Source: Ursus arctos | Lineage: Eukaryota > Chordata > Mammalia > Carnivora > Ursidae | Assembly (NCBI RefSeq): GCF_023065955.2 | Contig: NW_026622763.1 | Coordinates: 84,983,299-85,047,298, forward strand | DNA length: 64,000 nt | Direction of reading: 5' to 3' | Part shown: positions 13,365 through 25,269 of the stretch, piece by piece | How the letters are laid out: each line of letters starts with the position of its first letter | How positions within the stretch are numbered: position 1 is the first letter of the stretch | Position numbers and translations under genes: made by a program | Notes under the pieces: model-generated | Told to the model about the DNA's origin: nothing | What the model saw: the letters and a program-made list of their open reading frames with translations, nothing else | The model's database searches: none

Positions 13365-15160
13365 ACATCCATGTCTCCGCTATTGTGCAAAGGTAATATT
13401 GAACATAATTAATCCAGAGTGGCAAGGCAAAAAACATGAATGCTGGTCACAGCACTGGAATGTGATCTTGGCTGCCCCCTTCTGTGCCACTCATTTCCCT
13501 TTAATTGGTTGGGGAATACCCAGAAGGAGGTGTCTGGCTGGTAGAGCAGGAGAGTAGTGAGAGTATGTATTTGGGGTCTTTGAGGTTCTGACTGTTTACC
13601 AACTGGTTTGAAAAATATTTCATTACTTCAACTGCCATATAGCCATATCTACAGGTAGCACTAATTTTTAGCCCAGCTCTTCGGACCCCTTTTGCATTTT
13701 TGTTTTGACTTTATTTCCCTCTTAATGACTTAGGAAAACTTACTAAGAGGACATGAAACTAAGTAAGGGAGAAATGAGTCTTTCCTGTACTATAGTCAGA
13801 GCATATAAAGGAATTATTGCATCTCAGTGGGACAGATCCAGTGGTAGAAGCAAGAACTTGTGGCTTTGAAGAAAATAGAGTAAGGAATCCTAGAGCAGCA
13901 GCCATGTGGTGAGCTCTGATCATTGATTGTTACCTATTTAGGCGATCACCTCTCAGGCACAGGCAAAGAGATTGGATTTCCTCCACGTCGCCAACTCTTT
14001 TCCATCAAGTTTTGGATCTTACCACTTTCCTCACTGTGCTTCTGAGGAAAAGCCTTTTAGTGATTCTCCTACACTGGAAAAAGCTATTTGCCTATGAATA
14101 GGAAAGCAGCAAACAACTCAGAATTTCTCCACTTTACCCATTTAAAATTCTATTGATATTTTCCATAACTTATTGAAGAGACAATGCACATTAGAATGAA
14201 AGCTTATTGTACTGGGAGCCAATAAACTTTGTTCTTAGCACCAAATCTATACTTTCTATAAAAATAAGACTAAGTATCATTATCTGTGAAATAGGAATAA
14301 TAAAACCTGCTAGGCCAAGTTTTATAAGATTGCTAATAAAATAATAAGGGATACCTGTGAGTTTTGTACCTCAATGATCTGACTATATTGAGCTGTTCAT
14401 TTGGCTACTTTGGGTTCCCATTTTATCGTCGGAAAATAAGGAGTTATTCTAAGGTAGTATCTTTTCTAAATCTAACATTCTGCAGTGTTACAAGCTGGAA
14501 AGAGAACATTTTATGGATGATTGTTGATAGCTAGATAGCCTTCTTTTTTTGGGGGGGGGGCATTTCCCCTTGGTTTTTGGTCCTTGTAAGATTTAGGCAC
14601 ACCTTTAGGAACATACCTAAATGAAGAGAGCTTTTCTCTGACATTTATGTTATTTCCTGGCTAGCAAAATACTGAATTTGTATAAATTACAAAAGAGCAA
14701 ATCACTTACCTAAATTACATAAAAATCCAAGACATGCATTACAGAGACATTTGCAAGCTGTTTGTACTTTTGAAATCCAGAAAATTAATTGCCATTCCCA
14801 CCAAGGTAAATAATGGTACAAAACAGAGGAGGTGGATTTTATTTTCGATGTCTTCTCTCTTGATAATCACAGAGAAATGTGAGATGACAGCTTCCTTTTA
14901 TATTCAAGCAGACTCTGAAGTTCTACCTTCTCTAAATAGTTTTCCTTTAGATACTCATCATTCTGCCACCAACCCATTCCTTCATTTCTGCCTGGTCTAG
15001 TTGTACAAGTCTAATGATTTGCCCTCGCTAATTATCACACCATGAATGTACCTATTTTTATTCTCTGCAATTCTTTATATTCATTTGTATCTCTTATGAC
15101 TTCTCTCATCGCGTAGTATTTGAATATGGGCTAAGGAAGAGGTCTGGAATGAAATTACAT
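13365..15160. other. Intronic sequence, mostly unassigned
   Basis: No exon. A weak MIR may lie at about 14205-14345 (TATCTGTGAAATAGGAATAATAAAACC). A G10 run lies near 14551-14560. Confidence 0.5.
14205..14345 (+). mobile_element. Weak MIR remnant
   Basis: ATTATCTGTGAAATAGGAATAATAAAA corresponds to the MIR core (consensus sense CATCTGTAAAATGGGGATAATAA). The flanks are poorly preserved. Confidence 0.45.
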
Positions 15161-15164
15161 AATT

Positions 15165-15310
15165 TCTATGTGTCTCAGTTTCCCATACCTATAAAATGGG
15201 AATAAGAATTCTATCTACCTCATAGGACTGATGTAAGAATTAAACACAATAGCCCACAGAAAGCCTTATACTCAATAAGAGCTCAATAAATGTTATCTAG
15301 CTATTACTCA
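15165..15310 (+). mobile_element. MIR, 3' half
   Basis: GTCTCAGTTTCCCATACCTATA, AAATGGGAATAAGAATTC, ACCTCATAGGACTG and the tail AGCTCAATAAATGTTATC are collinear with the MIR consensus. Confidence 0.85.
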
Positions 15311-15566
15311 CTGACAGAGATAAGATTGATTCATTAAGTTCGTCATTGAATTTATGTTCCCTTGAAGACACAATTAGGTAAAGAAATTTAGAGAAGAGTT
15401 ATAGTGAGTCTATATAAAGGGGTTGAGTTTACCAGATGATTTGCCTATTCATATCAGGTTGCAGAGGGCATTCAGGTGTATTCTTTGTCTGAGGTCTGAT
15501 AATATGTAGACCCTGAAAGGTATAGAATGGCCATAATTATGGAATCAATTTCAAAGGGATTTTTCT

Positions 15567-15585
15567 CAGGCTCTACATTTTTTAA
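15567..15585. repeat. Target-site duplication, left copy, of CanSINE
   Basis: CAGGCTCTACATTTTTTAA here and CAGGCTTTACATTTTTTAA at 15835-15853 differ at one base and flank the minus-strand SINE, showing an intact retroposition event. Confidence 0.85.
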
Positions 15586-15834
15586 AAGATTTTATTTATT
15601 TATTTATTTATTTATTTATGTATGTATGTATGTATTTATTTGAGAGTGTGCACAAGCAAGCAAGCATGAGAGGGGGAGGAGCAGAGTGGGAGGGAGAGGG
15701 AGAGAGAGAATCTTAAGCAGGCTCCACGCTCAGCGCAGAGCCTGACATGGGGCTTGATCTCAGGACCTGGAGATCATGACCTGAGCTGAGACAAAAAGTT
15801 GGACACTCAACAGACTGATCCACACAGGAGGCCC
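15584..15834 (-). mobile_element. CanSINE, antisense, long variable tail
   Basis: Reverse orientation CanSINE: AAAAGATTTTATTTATTT tail side, then TATG and TTTA tetranucleotide tracts (15595-15641), AGAGGGGGAGGAGCAGAG, ATCTTAAGCAGGCTCCACGC and GATCATGACCTGAGCTGAG. The 5' head is diverged (CACACAGGAGGCCCC). A 19-bp duplication with one mismatch flanks it. Confidence 0.95.
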
Positions 15835-15852
15835 CAGGCTTTACATTTTTTA

Positions 15853-18095
15853 ATGCAAGTAGAGCGTTTAGCATGGTTCACGAAATATTAGTTAATCTGA
15901 TTGCTCATTTTGTTATTAATTTACCTTTGGAAAACTCCTATTTTCCTTGATGGTTAGTCTTCAGCCAGCTTTCCTTTCAAGGGAAGGAAAAGCCTTTCTC
16001 CCTTGAAACTTCCAGTTCTGATGATATCAGTAGGGGCTAGGAAACAGGTGAAGATCCCACCATCTTAGTTCTCTAAGCTGTCTGCACCAAGTGGAGCTGA
16101 ACTAGTTTGGCTCATCCAATTTGTCTCTCAGGGGTTCTATTTAAACCTCCTGGTGAATAATGCCAGGTTATGTGGAAGAAGGCTGTATGTACACTTTACA
16201 CCACTGGAGTACAGAAAAGCATGCCAATTGCATGAATGTAGATTTAGAAATAGTTTTAATATAGTGATTTATTTCACAAATGGGAATAGATCACAAAGAT
16301 TTTTCAGTACCTTCCCTTATTTTTTCATTTGTATGTTATATGATTCCAAAGTCTTATAGATCTTTCCATATTAGTATTATATAGGTGTACTCCATTACTT
16401 TTAATTGCTTCACAAAATTCCCTAGATATGTACCATAATTAATTTCCTCTCTTTTAGATATTTCTGGTCTTTTAGATATATAGCTAATTCACTATTTTGT
16501 TTTTATGAATAATGTACAAATTTTCGCCCTGTGTCTTTTAAAATCTCCTCTCATTGTACCTTGGGCTCAATTGTTACTTTCAAATGGATGTTCACACAGA
16601 TAGTTTATTTTATCATTATTCTTAAGCACTTTTCCTGATAGGGCTCTCATTTTTTTTTAAAGAACTGAATCATCATAATCCTTACATTATTTTAAATATG
16701 TCAAAATCTTACAAAGTTAGATTTTGGAAAGGAAAAATAATTTGGCAGATACTGAGTAATGTATTTTAATGTATATGTGAATATTGATAGACGAAGTTTC
16801 AGAATTATCCAAATATGTGATCTGCCTCAGAAAATTGTGAGTTCCTTGTCATTAGAAATATCTAAATATAAACCAGACAACCTATTCACAGAATCATTTC
16901 AGTGGATACTAAAGTATTCAATGAGTAGTCTAGATTACTTTTAGGGATTTTCTAATTTTAAGATACTTTAAAATAAAATAAAAAATTAAAAGAAAAATGT
17001 AGACTAATTCATTGCAGTGCATGATGGTTCACGTTTTATTTTCAATTTATCCCTATATGACAAATTAACAGTGAGCTAAAAAAAACATGGGCTGAAATCT
17101 TTAGTCATAGAGGCCATAAAAACTATTTAACTTGACAAATGCAGTAAATCTGGTCAAATATCTTCATGTCCATGATTAGTAAAGACTGGAAAGCTCTCAG
17201 AAAATTGACTTTTCTATGATTTCATGTAAACTAGAATTAGATATCAATAGTGTACTCCCATAACTATTGTTCCAACATGACTAATTATTCATCATTATTG
17301 AAAATGCAGCTGCAGAATTATTTGCCATGATTTATTCTTATCTGCCCTTAGCAAATAATCCCTTTAGTTTTACATCCTTCTCAAAGTAGGAATTCCTTAT
17401 TATCAGTTGCTATCATATAAACAATTATTTACTCTTAATTCTTTTTGTGCAGGAAGTGTACTGGTTGAGTAATACAGACTGAGACTCCTACCTTTTCCCA
17501 TTGGATTGAGACATAATTCAAATGTATACTTATTATGCCTTGGAATAATAGAGAAGTGGGCATTCAGCTTACTAGTAAATGGCAGGGTCAACTCAGGAGA
17601 AAGCAGATTTTATTTTTCTCATCCTCTCTAAAAGGTCTTGCTATTATGAGGAATAGCACTCCCTTAGAGAATCTCTTTTGGATATTAACTTTGGAAATTG
17701 TCTGCACAAAATTACATAAACTCTCCATTCTCTTAAAGGGCATCATTACATTTTGGCCTGTGATGATAATCATCATGATTCGAAATGGCCAGTGGCAACT
17801 GTCTTTGACATTTATTAAACTATCTTTAGTGGTCTTTTTACCATAGTCATAAGGGATGCTGCTTTGTAACAGTAGTAATATTAATTGCTACCATTATCTT
17901 GCCTCTTATGCTAAATTTTGGGTCAAATGATGGGTATAAGTTTAAATGAGCAGTCAGGGATGAAAAGGACAAAAGAGTAGGAGGAAAATACACGACTAGT
18001 TTGAGTCCGCAGCATACTGAGAGGTAATTTACACAAATAGGCTAGACGAAAACAGATGGGAAGAGGGAGACAGGGAGAGAGGTGACTAATGACAC
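15853..18095. other. AT-rich intronic sequence, nothing recognised
   Basis: No exon or nameable repeat. An imperfect hairpin with 10-bp arms TTTCAAGGGA (15975-15984) and TCCCTTGAAA (15999-16008) is present. Confidence 0.5.
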
Positions 18096-18099
18096 CTGA

Positions 18100-18290
18100 C
18101 TGCCAAATGACCCTGTGGGTTTAAACGCTGGCAGGACACCTAAAACTGCCAGCAGCCACTTGGAACTGCCCAGTTCTCGCTCACATTTCATTTAACAGGC
18201 TAACCCTGGTCTTTCTATTGTTACCATCGCTAGGGAAATTTATGCAGTATCTAATCATGATCCAGAAAATACACATTCTAACTGGACTCT
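18100..18290. other. Unique, less AT-rich block; candidate conserved noncoding element
   Basis: Stands out from the neighbouring AT-rich sequence by balanced composition and absence of repeat signatures (for example GGGTTTAAACGCTGGCAGG and CCATCGCTAGGGAAATTTAT). No open frame of note. Conservation is a guess that needs alignment. Confidence 0.3.
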
Positions 18291-18664
18291 CTTCTTTTAG
18301 AAGCTGTGTGTTACTGAACTGTTAAGGAGTTTATTGTTCGAGTAGCCTTTGTTTCCAACAGGGAAAATTTGATGCATGTGTTCTTTTAAGAGGCTCTTTT
18401 GTAAACCTATAGTATGTGGTACCTTTTGTGGCTTAATAAGACCTGTGGTGAAAAAGAAAAAAAAATTATTTATTCTGAGAACATAACTATATGATTAAAT
18501 ACTTTGCTTTTGGTAAAATATCTTTGATTCTGACAGATGAGGAGTTCCTAGAACTATATATAATGGACGCCTACCTATCTTCTATTCTCTTTTTCACTTA
18601 AAATTTTTAATTTCTTTTCAACTACCAAATTAATGTTCATGATGTTTATTGAAATACACCCTGG

Positions 18665-18845
18665 GCTTCGAATCAAGAATGTCAGGTGCCAGTATTAGTT
18701 ATACTACAAACTAGCTAAGTGAACTAAGAAATAATTTGGCACCCCTGTGCTTAAATTCTTCTATCTTTACAAAGGAAATAACATATTCTGTCTAGTGCTA
18801 TTGTGAAAACCATGTGAAAAAATATGTGTGTGTATAGAAAGTGTA
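18665..18845 (+). mobile_element. MIR, degraded
   Basis: ACTAGCTAAGTGAACTAAG, CCCCTGTGCTTAAATTCTTC and TATCTTTACAAAGGAAATAAC follow the MIR core order. Confidence 0.55.
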
Positions 18846-19168
18846 AACTCTGGATTACCAAACTCAGATGGACTCTGTCCAGAATTTATTTCCAGTGAGA
18901 ATACAGAAGTTCTTATTCAATTAAAAATTATTTTAAAAAATTTTGAAATCATTCTATATTGGCTAAGCTAAGAATCCTTAGAATGTTGATAGAAATTATG
19001 ACATTATATGCTTTTTTAAGCAGCATTTATGGATCTTAAATGGCCTACACATATTTTTGAAGATCCCTCATTCCTCTTTTTTAATCTTTAATAAACTACA
19101 AGAATATATTGGAAAAGTAGATTGGAAATACAGAATGAGGTCTAGGCCATATTAATATTTCTAAAGTA

Positions 19169-19185
19169 TACAATGTTTAATGATC
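19169..19185. repeat. Target-site duplication, left copy, of CanSINE
   Basis: TACAATGTTTAATGATC here and TACAATGTTAAATGATC at 19387-19403 (one mismatch) bracket the SINE. Confidence 0.9.
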
Positions 19186-19386
19186 TTTTTTTAAGATTTA
19201 TTTATTTTGAGAGAGAGAGAAAGAGTATGCAGGGGGAGGGGCAGAAGGAGAGGGAGAGAGAATCTTAAGCAGACTCTGCACTAAGCGTAGAGCCTGATGC
19301 AGGGCTTGATCCCACGACCCTGAGATCAGGACCTGAGCCAAAACCAGGAGTTGGATGTTTAACTGACTGTGCTACCCAGGCATCCC
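19186..19386 (-). mobile_element. CanSINE, antisense
   Basis: Reverse CanSINE: TTTTTTTAAGATTTATTTATTTT tail, GAGAGAGAGAAAGAG, GGGGGAGGGGCAGAAGG, ATCTTAAGCAGACTCTGCAC, TTGATCCCACGACCCTGAG and the head TGCTACCCAGGCATCCC. A 17-bp target-site duplication flanks it. Confidence 0.96.
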
Positions 19387-19685
19387 TACAATGTTAAATG
19401 ATCATTGTTATTGACATTTGAAAAGTGATTCTTCTCCCCTACCCTCTTTCGGCTTTAGTATCTTGGAGAAGAGATTAATGAACACTGAGAGAAAATAAGC
19501 TACATTCTAGAATTTAAAAATTCTTAAGCTGAAAGCAAAAGTTTTAGGAATCAATCTGTTCGATAATGAAATTACTCCCCCTTCCCCACTCTTATCATTT
19601 CCCATATTTGCACCTATAATGGACTTTAAGTGTATTATAATTTATTTTGTTAAAACTGATGGATAGAAACCATTGGATATGGAAA

Positions 19686-19710
19686 CTAACCAACCAACCA
19701 ACCAACCAAC
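19686..19710. repeat. (AACC)n tetranucleotide repeat
   Basis: About six AACC units followed by degenerate GAACAAAC. Confidence 0.95.
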
Positions 19711-20145
19711 GAACAAACTATAGATTGTAGAAGTTGAGGTCCCATCAAATCAGGCAGTGGGCATTCTGTGTGCCAGTAACTGGGGAAGAGACAGGTCCCC
19801 AACATGACAACCTAACTTGGAAGGTAAGCTTTGGAAAAGTCTCACTCTCTGGACCCTGGAGTCCAGAGATGCCTGAGAAAATGACTGGATACTATGGGAA
19901 AATGAGAAGGACGAGGGACAGCCAGAGTAAGAATCCAGAAGGCAAGGTAGAAAAATATACTATCAGTGAAGATAGCTGCAGAATTCTTGAAATTAAGAAA
20001 TAAGCAGGAGAGAAAAAACCAAAGAGAAGCCAGCCATCAAAGAATGAGGGAAATAAAGAACTAAAGAGCTGAGATATCTACCCTCATATTATGACTTTGG
20101 CCTGCAACTAACTGAATTAATAGGGCTCTGATGGGTTCCTGGAGA

Positions 20146-20195
20146 GCCTATGAACTCTATGAACCCTATGAACTCTAAGAATCCCTATGAACTTT
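20146..20195. repeat. Short tandem repeat, roughly 9-10-bp unit (CTATGAACT-like)
   Basis: Four to five imperfect copies of CCTATGAACTC / CTATGAACCC occur in a row. The opposite-strand open frame shows the repeat as VHRVHRVHR. Confidence 0.8.
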
Positions 20196-20199
20196 GGGT

Positions 20200-21285
20200 G
20201 CTCTGGAACATGGTATAGCATAACACCAATCACTCTCTCTCTCTTCCTTGGCCTCCCTCCCAACGAAATACAGTAGAGCAGGAAGAAGATCTCTGTGATA
20301 GAAGTTTCCATATTAAAAATAAAGCTTTTCTTTTTTCTGTAATTGTAGCAATGCTAATTGCATTAAAGTCTGAACATGAAATACCAGAAACTGTATGCAC
20401 TTAAAGAGTGAAACTTTTTTTTTTAGCTTTTTAAAATTACACTGAAAGTTAGTTTGAAACTAAAATTAAAGAGATATAAATTTTTCCAAGTTTGTTCCCA
20501 CTTCTGTGTACCAAGATCCTGCCATTCTTAAGGGTCTCACCATTTTCTCAACTAGTTCAATGGTAAAGATGTTATGTATTTCCCCATCTACTACAATGGT
20601 TAAATAATGATGTTCAGAAACAGAACAGAGGATATAAAAGGTAATTTCTATACGATGTCAAGCTCAATTTGCTTGGAAATTTCTTTAATTAGTTGAAATT
20701 TCTCAAAAGAGTAAAAAAATGTTTCTTTTAAAATTTTAAGAAGAAGGTTTAAAACCATATTGTAATGAGAGAGGTAGAAGCATAAGATAAGTTGGAAAGC
20801 ATTTCTCAGAGGTATAAAATGTTAAATTGTTCACTTTCTTAAGTCAGGCCCCTCATTTTAAAATCATTTCCTGTCAAAAAGAAAGATTTAGATTTATAGG
20901 TGCTTTTATGTTACTGTAACTCCTATGGAGGAAAAAAGGAGAAGGGGTTGAAGAAAGTATGTTTCCTTAAAATATATATATAGGTTCCAAATATAACATC
21001 AAAGTCCAACTCAACGTTAAAAATTCTTTAGTGAATTTGAAATTTATACCTGTACCACATAAAACACAGACTGAATTGAGTTACAGGCTTTAAGAAAAGT
21101 AATGAAACACAAGTCAAAATGGAAGTTCATTTCATATTTTATCAATGTGTAATGAGTTATAATACTAAGGCAACTTCTCTGTAAACTTCTCTAACTTTCT
21201 TTTTTTCTCTCATCATTGTTAAGGACAATTAAAAAAAAAAAACTTCTTTAAAAGGTGAGTCTATGCCTCCATTCTGACAGGGGAA
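20200..21285. other. AT-rich intronic sequence, nothing recognised
   Basis: No exon or nameable repeat was found. Confidence 0.5.
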
Positions 21286-21287
21286 CC

Positions 21288-21297
21288 AAAAAAAAAA

Positions 21298-21328
<31 letters not shown>
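21288..21328. repeat. Poly-A (19) followed by (GA)n
   Basis: Compound A19 then about eleven GA units; a polypurine tract on the plus strand. Confidence 0.97.
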
Positions 21329-21329
21329 T

Positions 21330-23475
21330 TTCTTTCTGTGTGTTTGCATTAGAAAATTGCCATGATCTTTCAAAATACAATTTGAGAAATTTTAATTAAA
21401 ATGAAGACTAAGTAACATATAAATTAAGGCAGATACAGAAACATCAGTAATAGGTATTCATATTGGTTTATTGTATATTGCTCTCCTCAGCAAAAATAAC
21501 CACGAACTTTTTAGTCATTTAATATTTTTTAAAGCATGTAATCAGATCACAAAATCTTAAATTTGAAATGTGACTTGAAGATAATCTGGTAATCCCTTCT
21601 TCCACTATAGACATCCCCTTCACAACAGATTGGGCAGGAAATAACCTAGGCTTTGACTGATTACTTCCACTGACAGAGAGATCATGACTTTATGAAGCAT
21701 CCCATTCTATTTTTACACGAATCCAAATATTAAGTGTCTCTTCCTTATACAGTAAAGAGTTAAATTAGCCTTCCTGTCATTTCAGCCCTTGCCTTTTTTC
21801 CCACCAAATTTTGGATGACAGAATAATTTTACTCTAAGTTACGACTCTTCAAAATTTTGAAGACAATTATTGTATCCCTTATTGGGGTTGTCTTTCTGGG
21901 GCTATAAAAGTCCTCAGGTGTTCCTCATATGATATCGTTCTCTGACTATTCACCAGTCTAGTTTCATTGTACCTAAATCTGATGCAGAAATAAGCATAGT
22001 ATTAATGTATGCAATCTGTAGAAGACCAGCAAACCCTTATTCTGGACATTGCATATTCGTTAAGGAGGGCCAAGTGTAATATAGTGTTTTGAAGTACCAC
22101 AACAAAGTACTCCTATCAAAAGATTCTTTATCTGGGGTTCTTAGAACCTGTGGTGTACCAGGCGTGATATCCAGAGAATCCGTGATCCTTCTGTATCTAA
22201 TGTGAATATGAATGTGTGCGTGTTGGGGCAGACAGCATATAAACTTCCTTTGGAATATTTTGAGTTCAGGATGCAGTTAAGAACCATTGAGTCTTTAATA
22301 TGCATTACTATTTAACCAGTTCTCCCCATTGTGACTGTGTGCACCGACTATATGAATCAAAGTATAAGAATTTGAATTTAATGTTCACTTATCATAGTAC
22401 TGACTTCAGACACATGGAACCCTTGATTTTGTCGTCTAAAAAGTTATCAATCCCTGCCAGCTTTATCTAATTTAAAGCATACCTTATGTCTTCACCCATG
22501 TAATCAGTAAAACATTTGACCTGACGGAGCTAAGAATAAAATTCTCTAAAACACTACCACAGTCACCCAAGTTGATTTTGGTGTATTAATCAAAGCTATT
22601 TGGTAAGATTATTCTTACCAAGTCAGCATTGAAAAATCTTAATTATCCCATAACTTTTCATGTTCTTATCAACTGTAAAGACTTTGCAAATGCCTTGCTG
22701 AGTAAGAGATATGTTGTCCATAGAACTTTTCTGATTCGTCCATCTAATAAACCTGTGGCTTTGATTTGTTTTAAATGAGCACATCTGAGTCTGTTTGTGC
22801 AATCTTTCCTTACCTAAGTAGTCAGAACCATCTGTTTATTAACTAGTTACTCAGATATGGTTTTCCTTCATAGTCTGAATTTAAAACTTCTTCTTCTTCT
22901 TTTTTTTTTTAATCATTCACACACTTAAAGCTTTCTGGCCCCCTTCCTGCTTTCTGTAATACTTCAGGAATTCTGGTTAGGGTTCCAAGAGTACATTACA
23001 AATCTTTGGAATATAGTTCACTGAAGTCATTTAAAGGACTAAATGACTCAGTATATCTCTTCATCTGTCTGTTTCAATGCCTTATTCCTATGCCTTCTCT
23101 AACCTTCCTAGTGTGAAGATGATCCTTCCCAAGACAGAGGCAGCATGAAGAAGAAATGTGTTCCATCACTCCTTGCACTTCACATAGCCTCAACTCATTC
23201 TGCCCTGTAGCCTTTGTGCAAATATTATTTTCAAGTTTGTACCAGGTTTCATCACCTGACCTTGATTTTATATGCTGCTTTCTTACACACATCCTTGAAA
23301 TACCCATAAGTCATGCAAAATGCCCATGAAGTCCCAGTCTAATACGTCTTGGTGATATTGCTGATACCCAATTTACAGCCTTGTTATTAACAATTCAAGC
23401 TCATCTTGCTTATTATCCATTCTTTAAGTATTATTGTAAAGATACCTGCACCCATAAATATTGTCTGTGACCCAC
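21330..23475. other. Intronic sequence, mostly unassigned
   Basis: No exon. 22130-22250 (GGGGTTCTTAGAACC..., ATCCAGAGAATCCGTGATCC) faintly resembles hAT-type MER elements but is too degraded to name. Confidence 0.45.
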
Positions 23476-23478
23476 CTG

Positions 23479-23480
<2 letters not shown>

Positions 23481-23540
<60 letters not shown>
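23481..23540. repeat. (TA)30 microsatellite
   Basis: Sixty uninterrupted bases of TA, the longest pure dinucleotide run in the window. The Tyr-Ile open frame over it is an artefact. Confidence 0.98.
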
Positions 23541-23544
<4 letters not shown>

Positions 23545-23554
23545 CATATATTCA

Positions 23555-23860
23555 TATATACTTATTTTGGGCACTTACTCTACAAGAAGTATTGTGCTGG
23601 CTGGTAGAATACAAACATGAAGAATATATAGTATCTACTCTTTACAAATCATAGTCTGGTAGAGAAGAAAAATTTGTACAAATAACTATAATGCAATGGA
23701 ATATATGAAATAGATGTTTTTGTCCTATAACAGCGTCCAGATGGGGCCAACATCTGGTGGGAGCAGAGGAAAAGCTAGATAATGTTTAAGGAAAGGGTGG
23801 CATTTACGCTGAGTTTTGAGTCCTGAACAGGGTCACTAGAGAATGATGTATTTTCCCCAA
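23555..23860 (-). mobile_element. L2-type remnant, antisense
   Basis: GGGCACTTACTCTACAAGAAG, then TACAAACATGAAGAATATA, CATAGTCTGGTAGAGAAG and AAAGGGTGGCATTTACGCTG. The order matches antisense L2-type 3' ends. Confidence 0.5.
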
Positions 23861-25100
23861 AAAAATTTTAAGCCAAAGGAATTGCAAGAGGTCAGACTGA
23901 TGAATGTTTCAGAGAGCTTATGATAAGAACTGGAATATTATCTTTGGATTTGGTCACTGATTATTTCTAAGAGAGCAATTTCACTATTTGGTTAGATAAA
24001 TGAAAAGTTTTTTAAAATTGTTTTTGTGTATTGTTTTGTTTTTCCACTGCGGAGTTACTGGGACATGAGAAATATATACAGTTAGTGGTAGAGTGAGCAA
24101 CACTACTAGTGTTATCATATAGTGATGTAGTTAGCTTTGAATCCTAAACAGGATCTCTAGAGAATATTTTTTTCCAAAAGATTCTAAGCATCTTTTTCAT
24201 GATTATTCTTTTAAATCTATACATGTATGGATTTAAATATACTTTATTTATTATTCACACTTATATATTATTCATTATTTATTATATATGTTCATTTCTG
24301 GAAGGAAAGGTCAACTTTCTGCCTCCTTTTTGTGATTATATTTAAGAAACTGGTACACTTACTCTTCCCTTTCCGGGGGCGGGGGTGGGTGCAATGTGGT
24401 ATTTCTCTAGTCTCTTTAATCAAAAATAGGAATTTCCAGTTAAATGCATTTTGCTTGGTTCTCAAAAGATATAGGCTATTTCTTCATCGAGACCCCAGAG
24501 TTTTGATAAGCCACTAAATTTTTTAAAGAAGTTAAAGTCTGCTCTTGGATTCCACCTATATAGTTAATTATTCACTTCCAAAGTCCTTTTTCTTTTCAAA
24601 ATAAAATAATAAGAAATCAAAGTGCTTTTTGTGTCCCCATAGACTATCTTTTAATTTCCCATTCAAGACTTCAAACTCGAAGTCTTGAAGATGCAGCTCT
24701 ATTATTTTAAATATTTGTTCCACCATGACATATAGCTAAATTTGGTTGCTTTGACTGGTCTTCTCTTATACATCCAGAAAGACAGCATGCTACTAAGTGT
24801 TCTTTTCACATCCTGTAGCCTCCCTTTTCCTTTGCAAGGGTTAAATGAGTACCAAAGTTCAATCCTGGGTAAATTATTGCTGCAATTGGTTTTGTGAATC
24901 CACAGCACAGAGGATGTTCTTTATCGGGCCTTCATCCAATGAAATAAATACTAATGCTTATAGCTGTTACAATCCCAATGATGCATATTTTCTTCTTTTT
25001 CTTTTCAATACTAGTTTGTTTTAATTGTTCAGTATATCATTTTCATCAGTATGATCATTGTGAAGCTCATCAAGTTCTAAGTAGGAGGCATGATTAAGCT
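23861..25100. other. AT-rich intronic sequence, nothing recognised
   Basis: No exon or nameable repeat, apart from the perfect inverted repeat at 24662-24689. Confidence 0.5.
24662..24689. repeat. Perfect inverted repeat, 11-bp arms, 6-bp loop
   Basis: TTCAAGACTTC (24662-24672) and GAAGTCTTGAA (24679-24689) are exact reverse complements. A hairpin is possible, but nothing nearby suggests a gene or terminator. Confidence 0.8.
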
Positions 25101-25104
25101 CTTA

Positions 25105-25265
25105 TTCCAGCAGGCTTTGTACTAAACTATATTCTTTACATACATTAACTGACCTGTGAGTTATGTTAACATTCACAACTCTACCAGTACTTCTATTAGC
25201 ACCATTTTACAAATGAGAAGCCTGAATTTTAGAAAGATTAACTGAACCAAATTTAAGGATGTGAT
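25105..25265 (-). mobile_element. MIR, antisense
   Basis: ACATTAACTGACCTGTGAG, TATTAGCACCATTTTACAAATGAG and AGCCTGAATTTTAGAAAG match the antisense MIR core. Confidence 0.6.
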
Positions 25266-25269
25266 CCAT

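Noticed and set aside
19734..20003. Plus-strand open frame of 89 codons
   Set aside because: Composition is ordinary, no recognisable domain, no retrogene features such as a poly-A tail or duplication.
22130..22260. hAT-type MER element
   Set aside because: Only a few words resemble such elements; too degraded to claim.
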